IMG/VR virus record: IMGVR_UViG_3300034198_012703
Span: 1 to 28,642 of that record
DNA: 28,642 nt
DNA from: a virus
Strand: one strand, 5' to 3'
Made by a program: the position numbers and the translations under genes. Under the pieces are notes generated by a model. It worked only from the letters and a program-made list of their open reading frames with translations. It did no database searches and was not told the DNA's origin. Below are positions 1 through 13,200 of this stretch, piece after piece. How positions within the stretch are numbered: the stretch's first letter is position 1; the number at the start of each line of letters is the position of its first letter.

Positions 1-534
1 AATAATTGCCGCATTGGCAGCAGTGATATTTGCCTGCAACTGTGTTGCATTTGTTTGCAATTGGACAATAGTGGAATCACCTGGCAAATATGCTGCTACA
101 TTTGAATTAGCATAATACGGTGTACCATTTTTGTAAAAAAATCCTGTTGTGCTATAGATAGCAGCGTTAGACAAAAACGAATTGGCCACCACTGACCCGC
201 TAAAATTACCATTTTGCAAAGATAGGTTGGCTATCAATGCATTGGTAATAGCAGTATCTACATATCCAGTTGATGCCTGAGGAGACCATGTTCTGCCATC
301 GTAAACATTGATTTGCCCAGTGGTAGTATTGTACCAAAGTTGCCCAATGATAGAATTAGTTGGGGGCAACGAATAAGCAAAATTTTCTAATAGTCTGACA
401 ATATTTTGATTTTCAAGTTGTCCGTAATTTAAACTTTTTCTGCCAATTAGAGTCAAACTTGTAGTTGTTGTGTCTTGGGTACCATCTAATATTATGATGG
501 TTTCTCCGTTGCTTTTAGTGATTTGATAACTCAT
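1..534 (-). CDS. Tail-fibre-type virion structural protein (N-terminus, runs off left edge)
   Basis: The ATG is at 534-532 and the frame stays open for 178 codons to the window edge, so the C-terminus is missing. The start lies three bases after the stop of the upstream gene and is preceded by a CTGGGG stretch that can serve as a weak ribosome binding site. The N-terminus contains a pattern I recognise from many T4-like phage tail and fibre proteins: a GRKSLNYGQLENQN segment, then LLENFAYSLPP, then IIGQLWYNTTTGQINVYDG followed by W. In those proteins this segment heads long fibre or virion proteins. After residue 95 the sequence becomes Asn/Ala/Thr-rich, as expected for a fibre shaft. By position after the baseplate genes it is probably a baseplate-attached fibre or decoration protein. 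The exact counterpart in T4 cannot be told from the fragment. Confidence 0.7.
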   Translation of the reverse strand, partial: MSYQITKSNGETIIILDGTQDTTTTSLTLIGRKSLNYGQLENQNIVRLLENFAYSLPPTNSIIGQLWYNTTTGQINVYDGRTWSPQASTGYVDTAITNALIANLSLQNGNFSGSVVANSFLSNAAIYSTTGFFYKNGTPYYANSNVAAYLPGDSTIVQLQTNATQLQANITAANAAII

Positions 535-537
535 TGA

Positions 538-1230
538 TTACCCCAGTGAACTCAAATTAGTAAGAGTTTGAATACGCACAGTATAGTCAACTTGAATTAA
601 TCTGTTTAATGCTTTTTGCACAGGATGAAAAATTACATGTGTTAAAAGTTTGCCAGTACTGGCTAATCCTATAGTACCATCTGTGCTTCGTGCACGTAGT
701 CCTAATTCGTCAAATGTGAATGTATCATTTAAATTGGTACTGGTATCAAAAGCACTTTGGCTACTGGGTTCACCGTAATCTATTAAACATGTAATAACAA
801 GATCTGAATATATGTTGCCTGGTACATGACGTATTTGTATTTTATTACGTGCCGGGTCAGTGTTGTAACTGCTGGTGTCATCAATTATTTTTGAAAATGT
901 GGCATTGTATAATGTGGCGTTTTGTGTGTTTGTATTTGGCGGCAAATAGGTAATAATACCAGTGGGGTCTATACTGGTACCACCGTTACCAAAATTCATT
1001 TCAAAAATATAACTTTGCCCTTTATTCGCTAGACAATATGCAATAGCTTCGCTGATGTTTTCGTAATGAATTGCATTAGGCTTATCAATAAAAACTTCTC
1101 CAGATTCTGGATCAAAGATTTTGATATGTCCACGCACATGTAGTGCGCCAGCTTCATCCACTTGCGGGTTAATTTTTTGTTTTTCAGTTTCCATGTTCGT
1201 TTGATCCATATCTGTATTTATTGTATTCAT
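538..1230 (-). CDS. Conserved virion structural protein, tail/baseplate cluster
   Basis: The 230-aa product has no signal peptide or membrane segment. Residues 34-60 (HIKIFDPESGEVFIDKPNA) and the C-terminal part with FDELGL and LLTHVIFHPVQKALNR look like a conserved phage structural protein, but I cannot assign a T4 gene number. A gp8-like wedge role is possible from its place after the gp6 and gp7-like genes, although it is shorter than T4 gp8. The first ATG (1230) has no convincing ribosome binding site. A late-promoter-like AATAAATA box overlaps codons 3-6, and Met13 (ATG at 1194) sits behind the same ATATGGAT element and at the same 20-base distance as the gp6 start, so the real product may be 218 aa. 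The stop is three bases before the next start, which suggests co-translation with the fibre-type gene. Confidence 0.75.
   Translation of the reverse strand: MNTINTDMDQTNMETEKQKINPQVDEAGALHVRGHIKIFDPESGEVFIDKPNAIHYENISEAIAYCLANKGQSYIFEMNFGNGGTSIDPTGIITYLPPNTNTQNATLYNATFSKIIDDTSSYNTDPARNKIQIRHVPGNIYSDLVITCLIDYGEPSSQSAFDTSTNLNDTFTFDELGLRARSTDGTIGLASTGKLLTHVIFHPVQKALNRLIQVDYTVRIQTLTNLSSLG
1215..1222 (-). promoter_or_regulatory. Candidate T4-type late promoter box AATAAATA
   Basis: On the minus strand the box reads AATAAATA, one mismatch from the T4 late consensus TATAAATA and fitting the NATAAATA form. Twenty bases separate it from the ATG at 1194, and an ATATGGAT element lies between. Exactly the same spacing and element are found between the GATAAATA box and the ATG of the gp6 gene. 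Such boxes occur by chance in AT-rich DNA, so the shared arrangement is the main support. Confidence 0.5.
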
Positions 1231-1249
1231 TTTATTGGGTTAAATCATC

Positions 1250-4200
1250 TTATGTATTTACTACGCCATCGGTGTAAGCAAATGTACTTGATCCAATAGA
1301 ATTTATAGTAAAATCTTTTATAAACGTTGCAGGAATAGTATTAGCGGCCACAAATCCACCGTATCCGTATTGAGAAACTGTGTTTCCTGTCATATTTAGA
1401 TAGGAATATTCAAAATTATTGATGATAGTTATATTTGCACTATTTGCCGGAGGTGCAGTGAATACAATATTCCATTGATTTGAAATAGATGTATCTGGAG
1501 CAAAACTCCAATTTTGTACTACATTTCCATTAACTACCATAGTTAAACTGTAAGGATCTACATTAGCTGCAAAAGTTGTAGTTGTGCCGTTACCGGTGTA
1601 GTATATATATTTGTTGGCATAACTCCACGGTATCATTTGGTCCAAGCTACTATTATATACTGTGGCATTTGCTAGGTGTCTTAATGGAACACCAGTACCA
1701 TCAACTCCGCGTCTTATTTGTGTTAATTTTTTATTGACCTGATCAATTCCGTAGTAGGTGATCTTTTCCCCATTGATGAAAACTACCCCAGGTATGGCCT
1801 CATTGACGTTGGGTATTGATAAACCTTGTGTGCTTGTCACTGAAATATTGGAATCTGTGACATTTAAATTGGCAGCTAATTGAGCAGAAAACTGATTGCT
1901 TATTCTAAAATATTCACGTTTGCCATTCATGTTATAGAAACTTCTATAGGCCCAACCGTATGTTTCATCATGAGCATTGAGCGTGATGACTTTTAAATCA
2001 AGAGTATCGTACAATCTACCAGGTATTAATTCTTCAGGAGCATGACTACTATATTGGTCTACGTATGCACCGCCAACAATGTTTATATCTTCTGGGCGTG
2101 TTCCAAGTGCAGTATCTAAATATGAACTTTGTATAATGGTGTCAATATTGGTATTATCAGTTTGGTCTATGTAGGTTATTCTAACATTTGCACCATAAGC
2201 AATTGTGCTAACTGGAGCACCAGTAATCATCATTGAATTTGACGTAACATTAACAATTGTATATTGTGCATTATTTTGGAAATTAGTAATCAACCCTTCA
2301 ACAGTAATGATATTATCAGGAGTAAATCCTAATTTCACAAAATCAATTTGTGTTGTGTCGTTACTGGTAATACACATACCTTGGTAATTGAATCCAATTA
2401 CATTTGATGTAAATTGTAATGTATTTGCATTGAATTTGGCTCCTGTTATTTTAACCCCAGGATATTCAATTCCCAACATCAGCTGTGCGTAATCTTTACC
2501 AGGCATACCAGCAATTGGTTGATAATACGCTGTTATTCTATCAGTAGCCTGTGCAAACACATCTCCACGTAATACAGTATATCGTGCAGGATTGAACACT
2601 GCATCAGTGGCTATATTCGCATTTACCGCTAAGTAAGCAGTTCCAGAATAACTCACAAACGATGAGGTGGCATAGGCAGTATTTGCTTGCCACTGTTGTA
2701 CATTACTAGCAAAGCTGATTCTGTCAAATTTTAATGTAGTTGACAAATTACGCACTGTGTTATAGCTATTTTGCGGAGCAATACTATAGTATTGATTATT
2801 TAATATTGCAGCCCCACTTGCTCCTTCACCTGTACCAGTAATTTTAACTGTAGGTATCGAAGTATATCCAGTGCCAGGATATGTTACAGTAATACCAGAT
2901 ACTTGTCCAGTATCAATGTTGATGGTTGCAATTGCAGTTGCTCCTTTGCCGCCGCCACCTGTAATTGAAACCACCGGAGGTATTAAATATCCTTCGCCTG
3001 GGTTGTCTAATTCAATACTAATAACAGAATAGGTATAATTATTCAGCCAATCTTGATATTCATCTGCAGAACTAATAATACTAGCATCAATGTTATTGTA
3101 GATATTTAATGGACGATACGTATTACTTTGCGGGTCAAAGTATGTAGGTAAATCAAAGTCAGTCATTCTGCCCAGTGCAGTATCAACACTAGAATAGGTA
3201 GGTAAATATTCACGAATTTGTGTTCTAAATGGTTTTACTTCGTTTATATAATCTTGATAATATGTTTGATTATCATTGATATAACTGGGCAATTGCGATA
3301 GTGTTCTTAAATTTTGTGTCACTGTAGCAAAACTGGTTTTAAATACCCAATCCGGGGCAACTTGTTCGGAGAACACATAATTTATCAATACAAAAAATAA
3401 ATTATTAAATTCTATTTTTAAATCATCGATGAAAATATCATTGTATACCGCATCAAAAATATATCCAAGTTCTATAAAGGGATTTTGATCAAATCGTATA
3501 ACACCAAAATTATCATTGTCAAACCCCATGTTGTTATTAGATAAGTCATAAACACTAGGCAATAGTTGTATAGTTCCGTTTTGTACACCAACTAGTTCCA
3601 ATGATAAATCTGTCATTACTCGGTATATTGCCCATGTACCATTTCCGTTATTTGCAACTTTTATAGTATTTCCTGCGGACAACGTCAATAACTTGATGTC
3701 AGCATAAATGTTAACTTGATAGGTTATACTGTTGCTGAGATCAAAGTCTGACATGTACCAATCAGCAAATTTCCAATACAATGATGTATTATAACTTTGT
3801 ATTCTGTTTACTATCCATACGTTAGTAGATTTTACATATTGATATATTACCCATAGTCCACTATTGTTAGCATCACTGTTTACCAATGCCCGTGCACCGT
3901 CATCAAGAGTTGAAGTATTTACGTATGCTAATTCAGAATACATATCAACTGAGAAATCATATGATCCAGGCGGAACTGGCTGACTAGTTTTTAATGTTGT
4001 TATATTGTATTGTAATGCAATAGGGTTCGCTAGCATTACTGCATTGACCTTATCAATGAAATTTTCTACTGCAATTTGTCTATTAATAAACAACCCTTGT
4101 CTTGGTCTAATCAATACTCCGTATCTATCAGCAGGTTTTAATGTTGGGTCTGGAACCAACAATCCTGCAGAATTTTGTCCTGATAAACTGTCTCGTAATT

Positions 4201-7200
4201 TTGTTATTATACGTGACGGGAATACCACATTAGCATCGTGTTCTGCAACCAATTGATATTCGCTATGAATAATATTTGTGTTGGTTAACTTTGATGTGTC
4301 GACATGCAATACAACTTGATTAGATACCAATTGATCATAAATGTTATATAAATTAATTGCATTGGTACTCAGTAGTGCCAAGTAAAGGATTCCTTGACTT
4401 TCAGGAGACCTGATCATGTTTTCTAATTGTATTATACTGATATTTCTACCAGTTGACAATGTAGTATCTACACTAATTTTCTTGCTGACCCAAAAGTAAT
4501 AGGTACTGGTAACAATTCCGCTTGATTGGTTAACCTGTACTACAGAACTGTAAGCGGTATCGTCGGGGTATTTAGGAATACCATCTCCGCCATTGGCGGT
4601 ATACTGACTAGGTAGATAGTTGCTAGATACCCATTCGTAAACTGTTACTACAGATCCCGGAAACAACTTACCCCAATTTTTGCTACGATAAGTTATAGTG
4701 TCTTGCTCGTAATCTATATATCTTATGGTGCTTAAATCCCACCAAGTACGACCAACATGGTGTGCGTTCCAACTTAGTTCAATTTTGTTTACTACATCTG
4801 TACGCAAAGTACTGTTATAGATTGCTGGATCAAATTGCGACTTAATATCAATAAATTGTTCAGCAGCACCAAGTATTTTACCTTTGGCAGGATCCACATG
4901 ATCTAAATGAGTAATCATTTTTTGTGTAACACTATTGTAGATATATGCTGAAGACAAGCTATTGATGTCAACTGAAGTGTCTTGACTACGAATCAATGAC
5001 CAACCTTTGACCCCTGTTGCATTATGTAAAATTTCAACTGTGCCGCCTTGATTTACAACAAATGAATCTTTATCACTACCAACTGCCATGTAATTGGATC
5101 TAACATCCATGCTGGCACCATAATTTATATTTTGAGCTAGGTTAATTGATTCTAACTGTTGCGAGAACGCAAACAACGATGGATTTGTTACCGTGGCCGA
5201 TGGAGTAGACATCAAATCATATGTATAAACTGCTCCGCTGCCAGTAACCGGGTGAGTAAATACTGTAGCTCCACTGTCAAATATTGTTTTTGTACCATCA
5301 AAAGTGTTATCTTGTATGGTAGTGGCCCCACTACTGGAGATTAAAATTGTATCTGCCGTATCAGCCACTGCAAATCCTGTAGCAAACTTTTCTCCGGGTA
5401 CTGTTTGCGTAATTGTTTGTGTATACCCAAATACCTGCAACCCTAGATCTGTAAATGCAGTTCCGTCCCCGGGTGCTAAATCTAACTTTTTATAGTTTGA
5501 TTGCAGTGTGCTATTAATTTGTAGGTACCCATTTGCATTGCTTGCAACCACTCCGAGTATATTTGAATTGTTGATTTTTAATATCACGCTATCAAGTGAG
5601 GAACTATCAAATGATATTACCACACCATTGATTCGTATCCAGTCGCCGGGATTCACCCTAGGATTATAAATAGTGCCTGTTATAGTACCATACACTCTTC
5701 CAGTATTGGTAAATCTAAATACTGCCCCTTCGTTAATGGTATTTTTATATTTAGGAACTGTTGCATATACTGTGCAGTTAACTGGGCAAAGATCTACAAT
5801 TTGTCCAAAGTTATCGTAGGCGTTTGGTGATACGCTGGTTAGATAATTTAATAATCTAAATTTGTTTGTGTCAATGGTTATAGAAGAACCCGGAGTTGGC
5901 GGAATATCAAATTGTACTGCCCCGCTTCGAACTGCATAATCATGCCCTTCAATTTGTGTAATACCATTTAATTCAACATGATGAATAGTTGTCAGTGGAT
6001 CCTTAGTTATAAATATATCGTTTGATCCAGTGCCTGTAAATTTCTCTACACTGCGATCGTAAACAAATATGGCTCCTGCCTGAGTTGCATTGGATACAGT
6101 ATAGTTAGGGGCACCAATAATTAATTGTGTACCGTCAGTTGATGTTTTGATACTGGTTCCAAAATTTGTAAAATGATCTGCAGTCAATACTTGAGATTGT
6201 AGACTATAGTAATCATTTTGATAAAATATGTAAGAGGTACCGTTTTCAATATAAACATTGGCACCTGTTGCAGGTGATGTTAAGAATGTTACAGTACCAG
6301 TGCCGTTAGCGTGGTTGACTACCGTATAGTCGCCTTGCCCTGCTGAAATATTTCCTTGAGTTTTTACTATTCCATTAACACGAATTCTATTAATAGATGA
6401 AATTGTAAATGTTGTGGTAAAGGTCGAAGTTGATCCGCTGGCAGTATTGGTTTGATGATTTTGTGCAGTGATACCAATAAAGTTGATACTATTTGTGCCA
6501 AATGTGTAGTCCATGCCAGGAACCAAAGAAGTAATTCCGCTATAAATTGTAAAATTGCCGCTACTACCGCCTGCAGAAGTTAATGTATTGTTAATGCCTT
6601 GAGTCAATAAATTTGCACTTGTTTCTGTTCCGTACAAATTAAATGATTGGTTAACTGGTGTTTGATTTATTTTAGCATAAGCATACACTTGACCTACCCC
6701 AGGCGAACTGACATATAGCCAGCGACCATCACCACTTATAGACATTCCGGTACCAAATCCAGCATTGCTTAGTGCAACATTAGGTGCAGTTAAAATCTGA
6801 CTTAGACCAATTCCAGAACTTTGTGTTTTGTACACATAAACATATCCTGTGCCGTTGTTGCTAGATGGTGCACTAATAGCAACGTCTAACCCACCAATTT
6901 CAACTCTTTGGCCAAATGATGCCACTGCATTACTCTGCGGTATCAAAGAAGAACCTTCGATCCATGTGTTATCAGCCGAACTACGTTGATTGATTGTGAC
7001 ACGACCTGTTCCGTTGCCCGGAGCACCAACTAACAATGTGGTCGCATCACTGTTAAATTTTACACTGGTGCCAAATTTATCAAAAGTTGTATATTCACTA
7101 CTGTTTAGTGTTACTAATTGTTGGTATGCCCATGGTTTAGTTTTGTTATAAACTTCCCACCCGTTAACACCATCAACCCAAATTTTATCATTGTTGATCC

Positions 7201-10200
7201 AACCATTCAGTGGTGTAAGTTGTGTCACTTGACTTGGGATTGAAATTCTCATGCTAAACAATTTAAATACTACGCCAGTGCCATAGATATTTTTTGCACT
7301 TTGAATAACAGATAAATTTTGATACATCAAAATAAAGAATCCATTTTCGCCGTCGCTGCTGAAAACTTGATAAAACCCATCAAATCTAGAATCAAAGTTT
7401 TTGATTGCAACAATGTCGCCGGGCTGCAGTCCATGTGGGTTTGCAGTAAGAACTTTTACCAAATTGTCGTTGTTGTAACTAAGTTGTAGTATAGAATTGT
7501 TTAACCCTGAGCAGCGGTACACATCCCATCCGCCGTTAAAACTCTTTGCAGTCCATATTTTGTATCCATCTCGTAAGCTGGACATGACTGCATCCAATAC
7601 TGCATAATTTCTTAGATCAAATATGGTTGCATCTATGTCATTCAAATTGACATATCCAGCTTTTGGCAAATCTTGTACTGTTATAGTATCTGATGTTCGT
7701 GCAGCAACGACGTTGACATTATATGTTCCCGAAATTCTGTAAACATCATTGCCGTTGTAACTTTGTATGCTGTCAGATTTTGTTGTGCCTATATCTACAA
7801 ACAAAATTGGAGTAGGACTGGTTTGTATGTTGCCTTCGGGCAAAATTACTTCTATATAAGCATTACTGTCTAGTGCTCCGTACTCGCCAACTCGTATGGC
7901 CCACTCTTCATTGTATGCAATGTTAGATCCAATGGCCCCAAATTGGGCTCCATTTAGTGCATCAACTGCATTTAACGTACCTTTTTGTTTGATAAATCCT
8001 TGATAGAATTTATTTTGAGTTGGAGTATCCATGCCAATGTTGGTTAGATAATCTCTTTCTCTAAATCCTGTGATTCCTTGGCTATATGCCAATATGGTTG
8101 AATCTTCAATTGGGTTGTCTATATCATAGAATTTGGTAAATTTACCAGCATTAATGCTAAAGTTATTGAGCAATCCAGTCTGTATATCTGTCTTGCTGAT
8201 CAATTGCCAATTGGTATTATTAAATGTTACCGCAGCTGGAATATCAGTAACTGCAGTATAGTAATTTGATTTGTATGTTACCAATGCGCCTTTTAGATAA
8301 TCAGTATTGGCATGCCAGTCGGCAATGATATTGTCGTTGTATACAAATCCAGGAATGTTTGGACTTCCGTCCCATGACCCAGTTTTGTTTCCAATCAATT
8401 TCAATCTATATTGTCTATTTCCAGTTTCCGGACTGTAGATAATATCATTGAACACAGTTTGATTATCAAATATAATAGTTTGTTCAAATTGTACCAAATC
8501 TAATTCAGCAAACGCAATTGTTTGCCCGCCAATAGATGTAAAAGTAAATGTATTGGCATCTCTGTTAACAGTGAAATTGTTTGATTTAATAGGTGCAAAA
8601 TTTACATCTATTATTCGTCCTGCATACGGATTATTTGTAATCTCGTCAACTACCGATAAAGCAGTGACTAATTTTAATGTAGTGTACACCGGACTCAATA
8701 CCAATACATTGCCTTGTTGCCAACCTTGTTGAGCCCAACTTAATAGTTCTTTAACACTCAATGTAAAGTCTTGTGTATCAGTTAGATCACTGTTTATTTG
8801 ATTAAAAATAAATCCTTGGCTTTTTAAGTAGCGTTGATAACTAATCAAAAAATCAGCAACTTGTTGTATTGTTTTAAATTCATACCCATAACTGTAACGA
8901 ACTTTAACAGGCCTATAATTTTTGTATAAAATTGCAGTCTCGTTACCTATTTTGATGCTAGAATAACTGTTGTCTACCAAGCTAGGAATAATAGTGAAAT
9001 AAGGATCATTCAAGTTGTATCCGCTTACGCTATACCCGTTGCTGGTTTTTTCTACTATAACCCCACTGTAGGTTACCTTGTTAATAGGCGATGATTTGGA
9101 CAACTCAATTGCATAATTTTCTTTAGGTACAACAATACTATCATTGATACTAGACGGACTGCTTTGTTCTGCAAGTACTGTAATATAATTTTGACCAGTG
9201 TATCCACCTACATGATAGGCCAATTGTACTGACAACCCTTGTAAGGCATTTTTTATATACTTTGCTGAATTGCCAATACCAAGATTGGTCAAATAATCAC
9301 TAACCCAGTTGACATATCCGGCGGTTCTACTAACAGACCCGTTGGCGTTGTTGTATCCATTTACATCAATATCTGTTGGTTGTATGTGCCTATTTGTGAT
9401 ACTATCAATGAATTGATTAATTTCAGCAGAATACTTGTAGTTGTTGATGTTGGCCAAAGTACCAAAATACCTTGCTGGCTTTAGCAGAGCCAGTGCATAT
9501 TGAACTGCGAATGGATAATCGCTACTCCGGCGCCAGGCGTTTTCAGCCGGGCCAATGTCGCCAACTGCCCAACTGATTGCAGCGTTTGTCAAAGATGTTA
9601 TTTTTGTTAGAAATACACTAGGGTCTCTTAAATTTCCTTGGTCATCAACTGGTACAAAATTAACCAGACCCGGACGCTGGAATTTTGCATCAAACCCCGT
9701 GCGTGATCCGCTATAGATATACCCAATACTCAAGTCGCTCCAAAGAATACTGTTGCCAGCGGTGTATGGTGCTGGACCATAACGTGTTTCCCACCAGTCT
9801 GGTTTTTCAGAAAATCCTAACATTTCCCACGGATGTGTATGTGGTCTGTCGGTATCGTAGAAATATTTAAATACTGCTCTCCAAGACCCAGCCATTGATT
9901 GCCCGTTGATAATGTCATTGTATTTTCTGTAGTTCCACGTGAACCCATTGCCATTGAGGAAATCGCCATTGGTAGTATAATCAATTCTACCAGCACCACT
10001 CCATTCCAAAAAGTTTTGTGTTACTATTTGATTAAATTCGGTCAAGTTATATTCTGTTAATCTAAATTTTCCAGGAATATAATCATAAAGATTGAAATTA
10101 TTTTCATTATAACTAATTTTTAAATTGTTATAAATTCTAAGTTCCAATTCCAACAATAATTGATCTCTAAAATCTCCAAACGCTGGAGTTAAGCTACCGT

Positions 10201-13200
10201 CGTGTCCTTGGATAACTTGTGTAGGTGTAACATACGTATTATCAAGATAGATTTGTGGAACAAATTTTGGATACAAACCCAATTTAGTAGGAGTTTCAGG
10301 AATATAATTACCATCAGTACTTGAATACTCTACTATTGAAATAACATCTCCGTATAACAAATTAAAACTATCCAATATGGTTATACTAGGGGTATTTTTG
10401 TTAAATTGATAATCATGATCTTTAACCAATAGTGTTTTTGTAGATTTTTTATCAATAACTCGAGTTAGATATACCAATACTGCCTTACTGCTTAATACTG
10501 TATCATCAAATATACTGGTTAATTCATAATTTCTAATGGTTGGCGTTAGTACTGTATATGATAGAGATGATGTATTATTTTGTCCGTATGGAACCATATC
10601 ACTATAGTACCAAGGGAATGTATTGTTTTTAATTGCATTTATAGTTAATAAAATTTTATCCGTGGCGCTTGCTGGATCATTGTAATCAATTTCTAATTTT
10701 AACGCATTTTCTAAAAAGCGATTCTTAAATTTAGTATATTCTTTTTGAGCCAATCTTAATCCATTGATAAAACTCAAATTTTCATTTACTAAAAATAAAT
10801 TACTATAAATTTGCGGCGCACTATGTTGTAAAATATTACCAGGAGTACTTTTGTAATTTAAATCTCTAAGATTGTTGTTGCCAGGCACTTGCCCAGTTAC
10901 TGCCGTATTGTTTTGGGAAACTGCAATCAAGTGATTGCGTAATTGTCCCAAAGTTAACAATTGGAAATTTGTATTTAGAGAATTTAAATCTAAATTTTTA
11001 GGAACTTCATAATATGAATTTGCACTTATTGCATCACTGAAAATTTGTACGTAAATAGTGTCACCAGTCTGCATCAATAAAGGATTAACTACAACTGCAT
11101 ATCTGTCAACAATTTGTATAATTGCATACTGCCCCAGCGCCAAATTGGTGTTATTGACTACTACTTTTAGATTGGGCTCTAATGTGCTTGGATTAGGTAA
11201 AACTTCTAATTCAAAATAATTATTTGTACCGTCGTAAGTAAATTTTCTTAATTGATATTGTTTGCTTAACGATTCAACTGTGGCCCATAAGTTTACTTTA
11301 CTACCCACAGTAAGTCCATTGTTCTTGATCAATAATCCTGTGTTGATATTCTTGGTGGTAGCCACGGCACCTAATAGATAGGTAAATTTATCAGAATCAT
11401 AATTGTTCTGAAATTGAATATCTCCGATATTATTGATATTTCTATAACTTAATGGAAATCCCAATACAGAATCGTTTCTGCCTGTGCCCTTAAGATAAGA
11501 AAACAACTGAGTACCAACAAATGAACTATTTGTATATACGCTAGTGTCACCAAAGCTGTTGTTATCTGCATCAAGCATATCCAACAAAGGCGGTTGATTG
11601 ATTTTTGATTTTTGTTGTGCTTTTATCCAGCTGGCACCATTATAATAGTATTGTTGTCCAATCTTGTCCCCACCTAAAATAATAGTAGTGTGCCCTGCTT
11701 CAACCAGGGCATCTGGTTCTTCGGTCAGGTAACAAATATAGACTGGATTGGTTACACTTGCAACAGTATTGGCAATTTTAAATCTATAGATTTTATTTTT
11801 TACATTAGGGTTTGTATCTGCAGAAAAAACAATTCTGGTATTATTTTTTAATGTAATAGTTGTATTACCGACTGTTATATCTGCAGATGCTAGCGTTGGA
11901 GTGGATAAACCTTCGACCTGGCTAAATGCATCTGTAATCACAGTATCAAGAATGTTTACTGGATCTTTTGCAAGTTTACCATAATTAAATAATTGTAAAT
12001 CTGCTTCAAATTCAATAATAGGGCGTTGTGCTCTAGCCGATTGGTCAATTATTGGAACTTGATTTAAATAGGCGGCGGTTGCAGTAATTACATCAATATG
12101 CACCCAACGATTGCTGCGACTCCATGCATTTAAATCTTGACTAGCTCTGTTAATAGTTATGTAATCTGCAGTTAATGCACCTGTTATTGTTGAATCAAAG
12201 TTATCAAAATCAAATCCACGCCCAGTGGTATGAGCAGCATCAAAACTAGAAATATATGAATTAATTGTTGCTAACTCGGCTGGATTGTTTGGATTTAAGG
12301 GGATACCATTTTCCCAATGCCATTTTGTCGAATCGGCTAGGTTACCGGGCAATATAGATGCTCTTACATCCGGCGGGGTAATTGCCCAATCATACTGGCT
12401 GGTGCTGCCGCCCATGTCGAATCCAATGTATGTATTGGTATCTGCAAGTTCGGGAGTAATTGTATTTGCAACATTAATTAATCTAATAGCTGTTCCAACA
12501 CCTTCTACATAATATGTGTTTCCTGCATAAGCAGTTGCAGTTGTATTGGCATCAAATGTTATTTTAAGCCCATTAGTCAATGTGACACCATTGGGACTTG
12601 TGTAATAAACTTTTCCCACTATGTCGGTACTGGGGTCAATAAAACTATCTTGTTGATTAGATACTGTGATTGTTCCTGCAGATTGATACTGTCTACTTTG
12701 ATAATAAAGAGATGTCAATGGTGCAGTAATAAGAGGTATTTGCTGATAAAGATTGGTTACAACAACATAAAAACTATATGTAGCATATACAGCACCGGCA
12801 CGAACATAAACTTTATTATTGGGGGAAACTGATGAAACTGGAGTTAATAAAATATGGTCTTCACCATAAGTGTCTTGATAAACATTTATTCTAAATATGC
12901 TGGTTCTCAAGTCAACAGGAACAACCCCAGAAGGATCAAACGCGGTATCAAAAATGTCTGTGTCAAATTCTGCGTTTGAAGTCCAATAATCATCACCGCC
13001 AACTTGGTCAGTGCTGACAAAAATTAAAGTTTTTAAATCCAGTGATCCAGTGAATCCATCGATACCTTTGAATATATTGTTGATGTCGGCTACCGAACGA
13101 CCTTGTAAATCCTTGTATGAAATTGTAGTTGCAAGGTCAGCGGTGCCTGCTTGGGGCATGCTGGTCCATCTTGCCTGGTCTTCACTGTGTGGTACTGTAA

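Noticed and set aside
5660-6015. TATAAATA octamers on the plus strand inside the giant gene
   Set aside because: They match the late promoter core but lie antisense inside a coding region with no plus-strand gene downstream. They show the chance background for this octamer.
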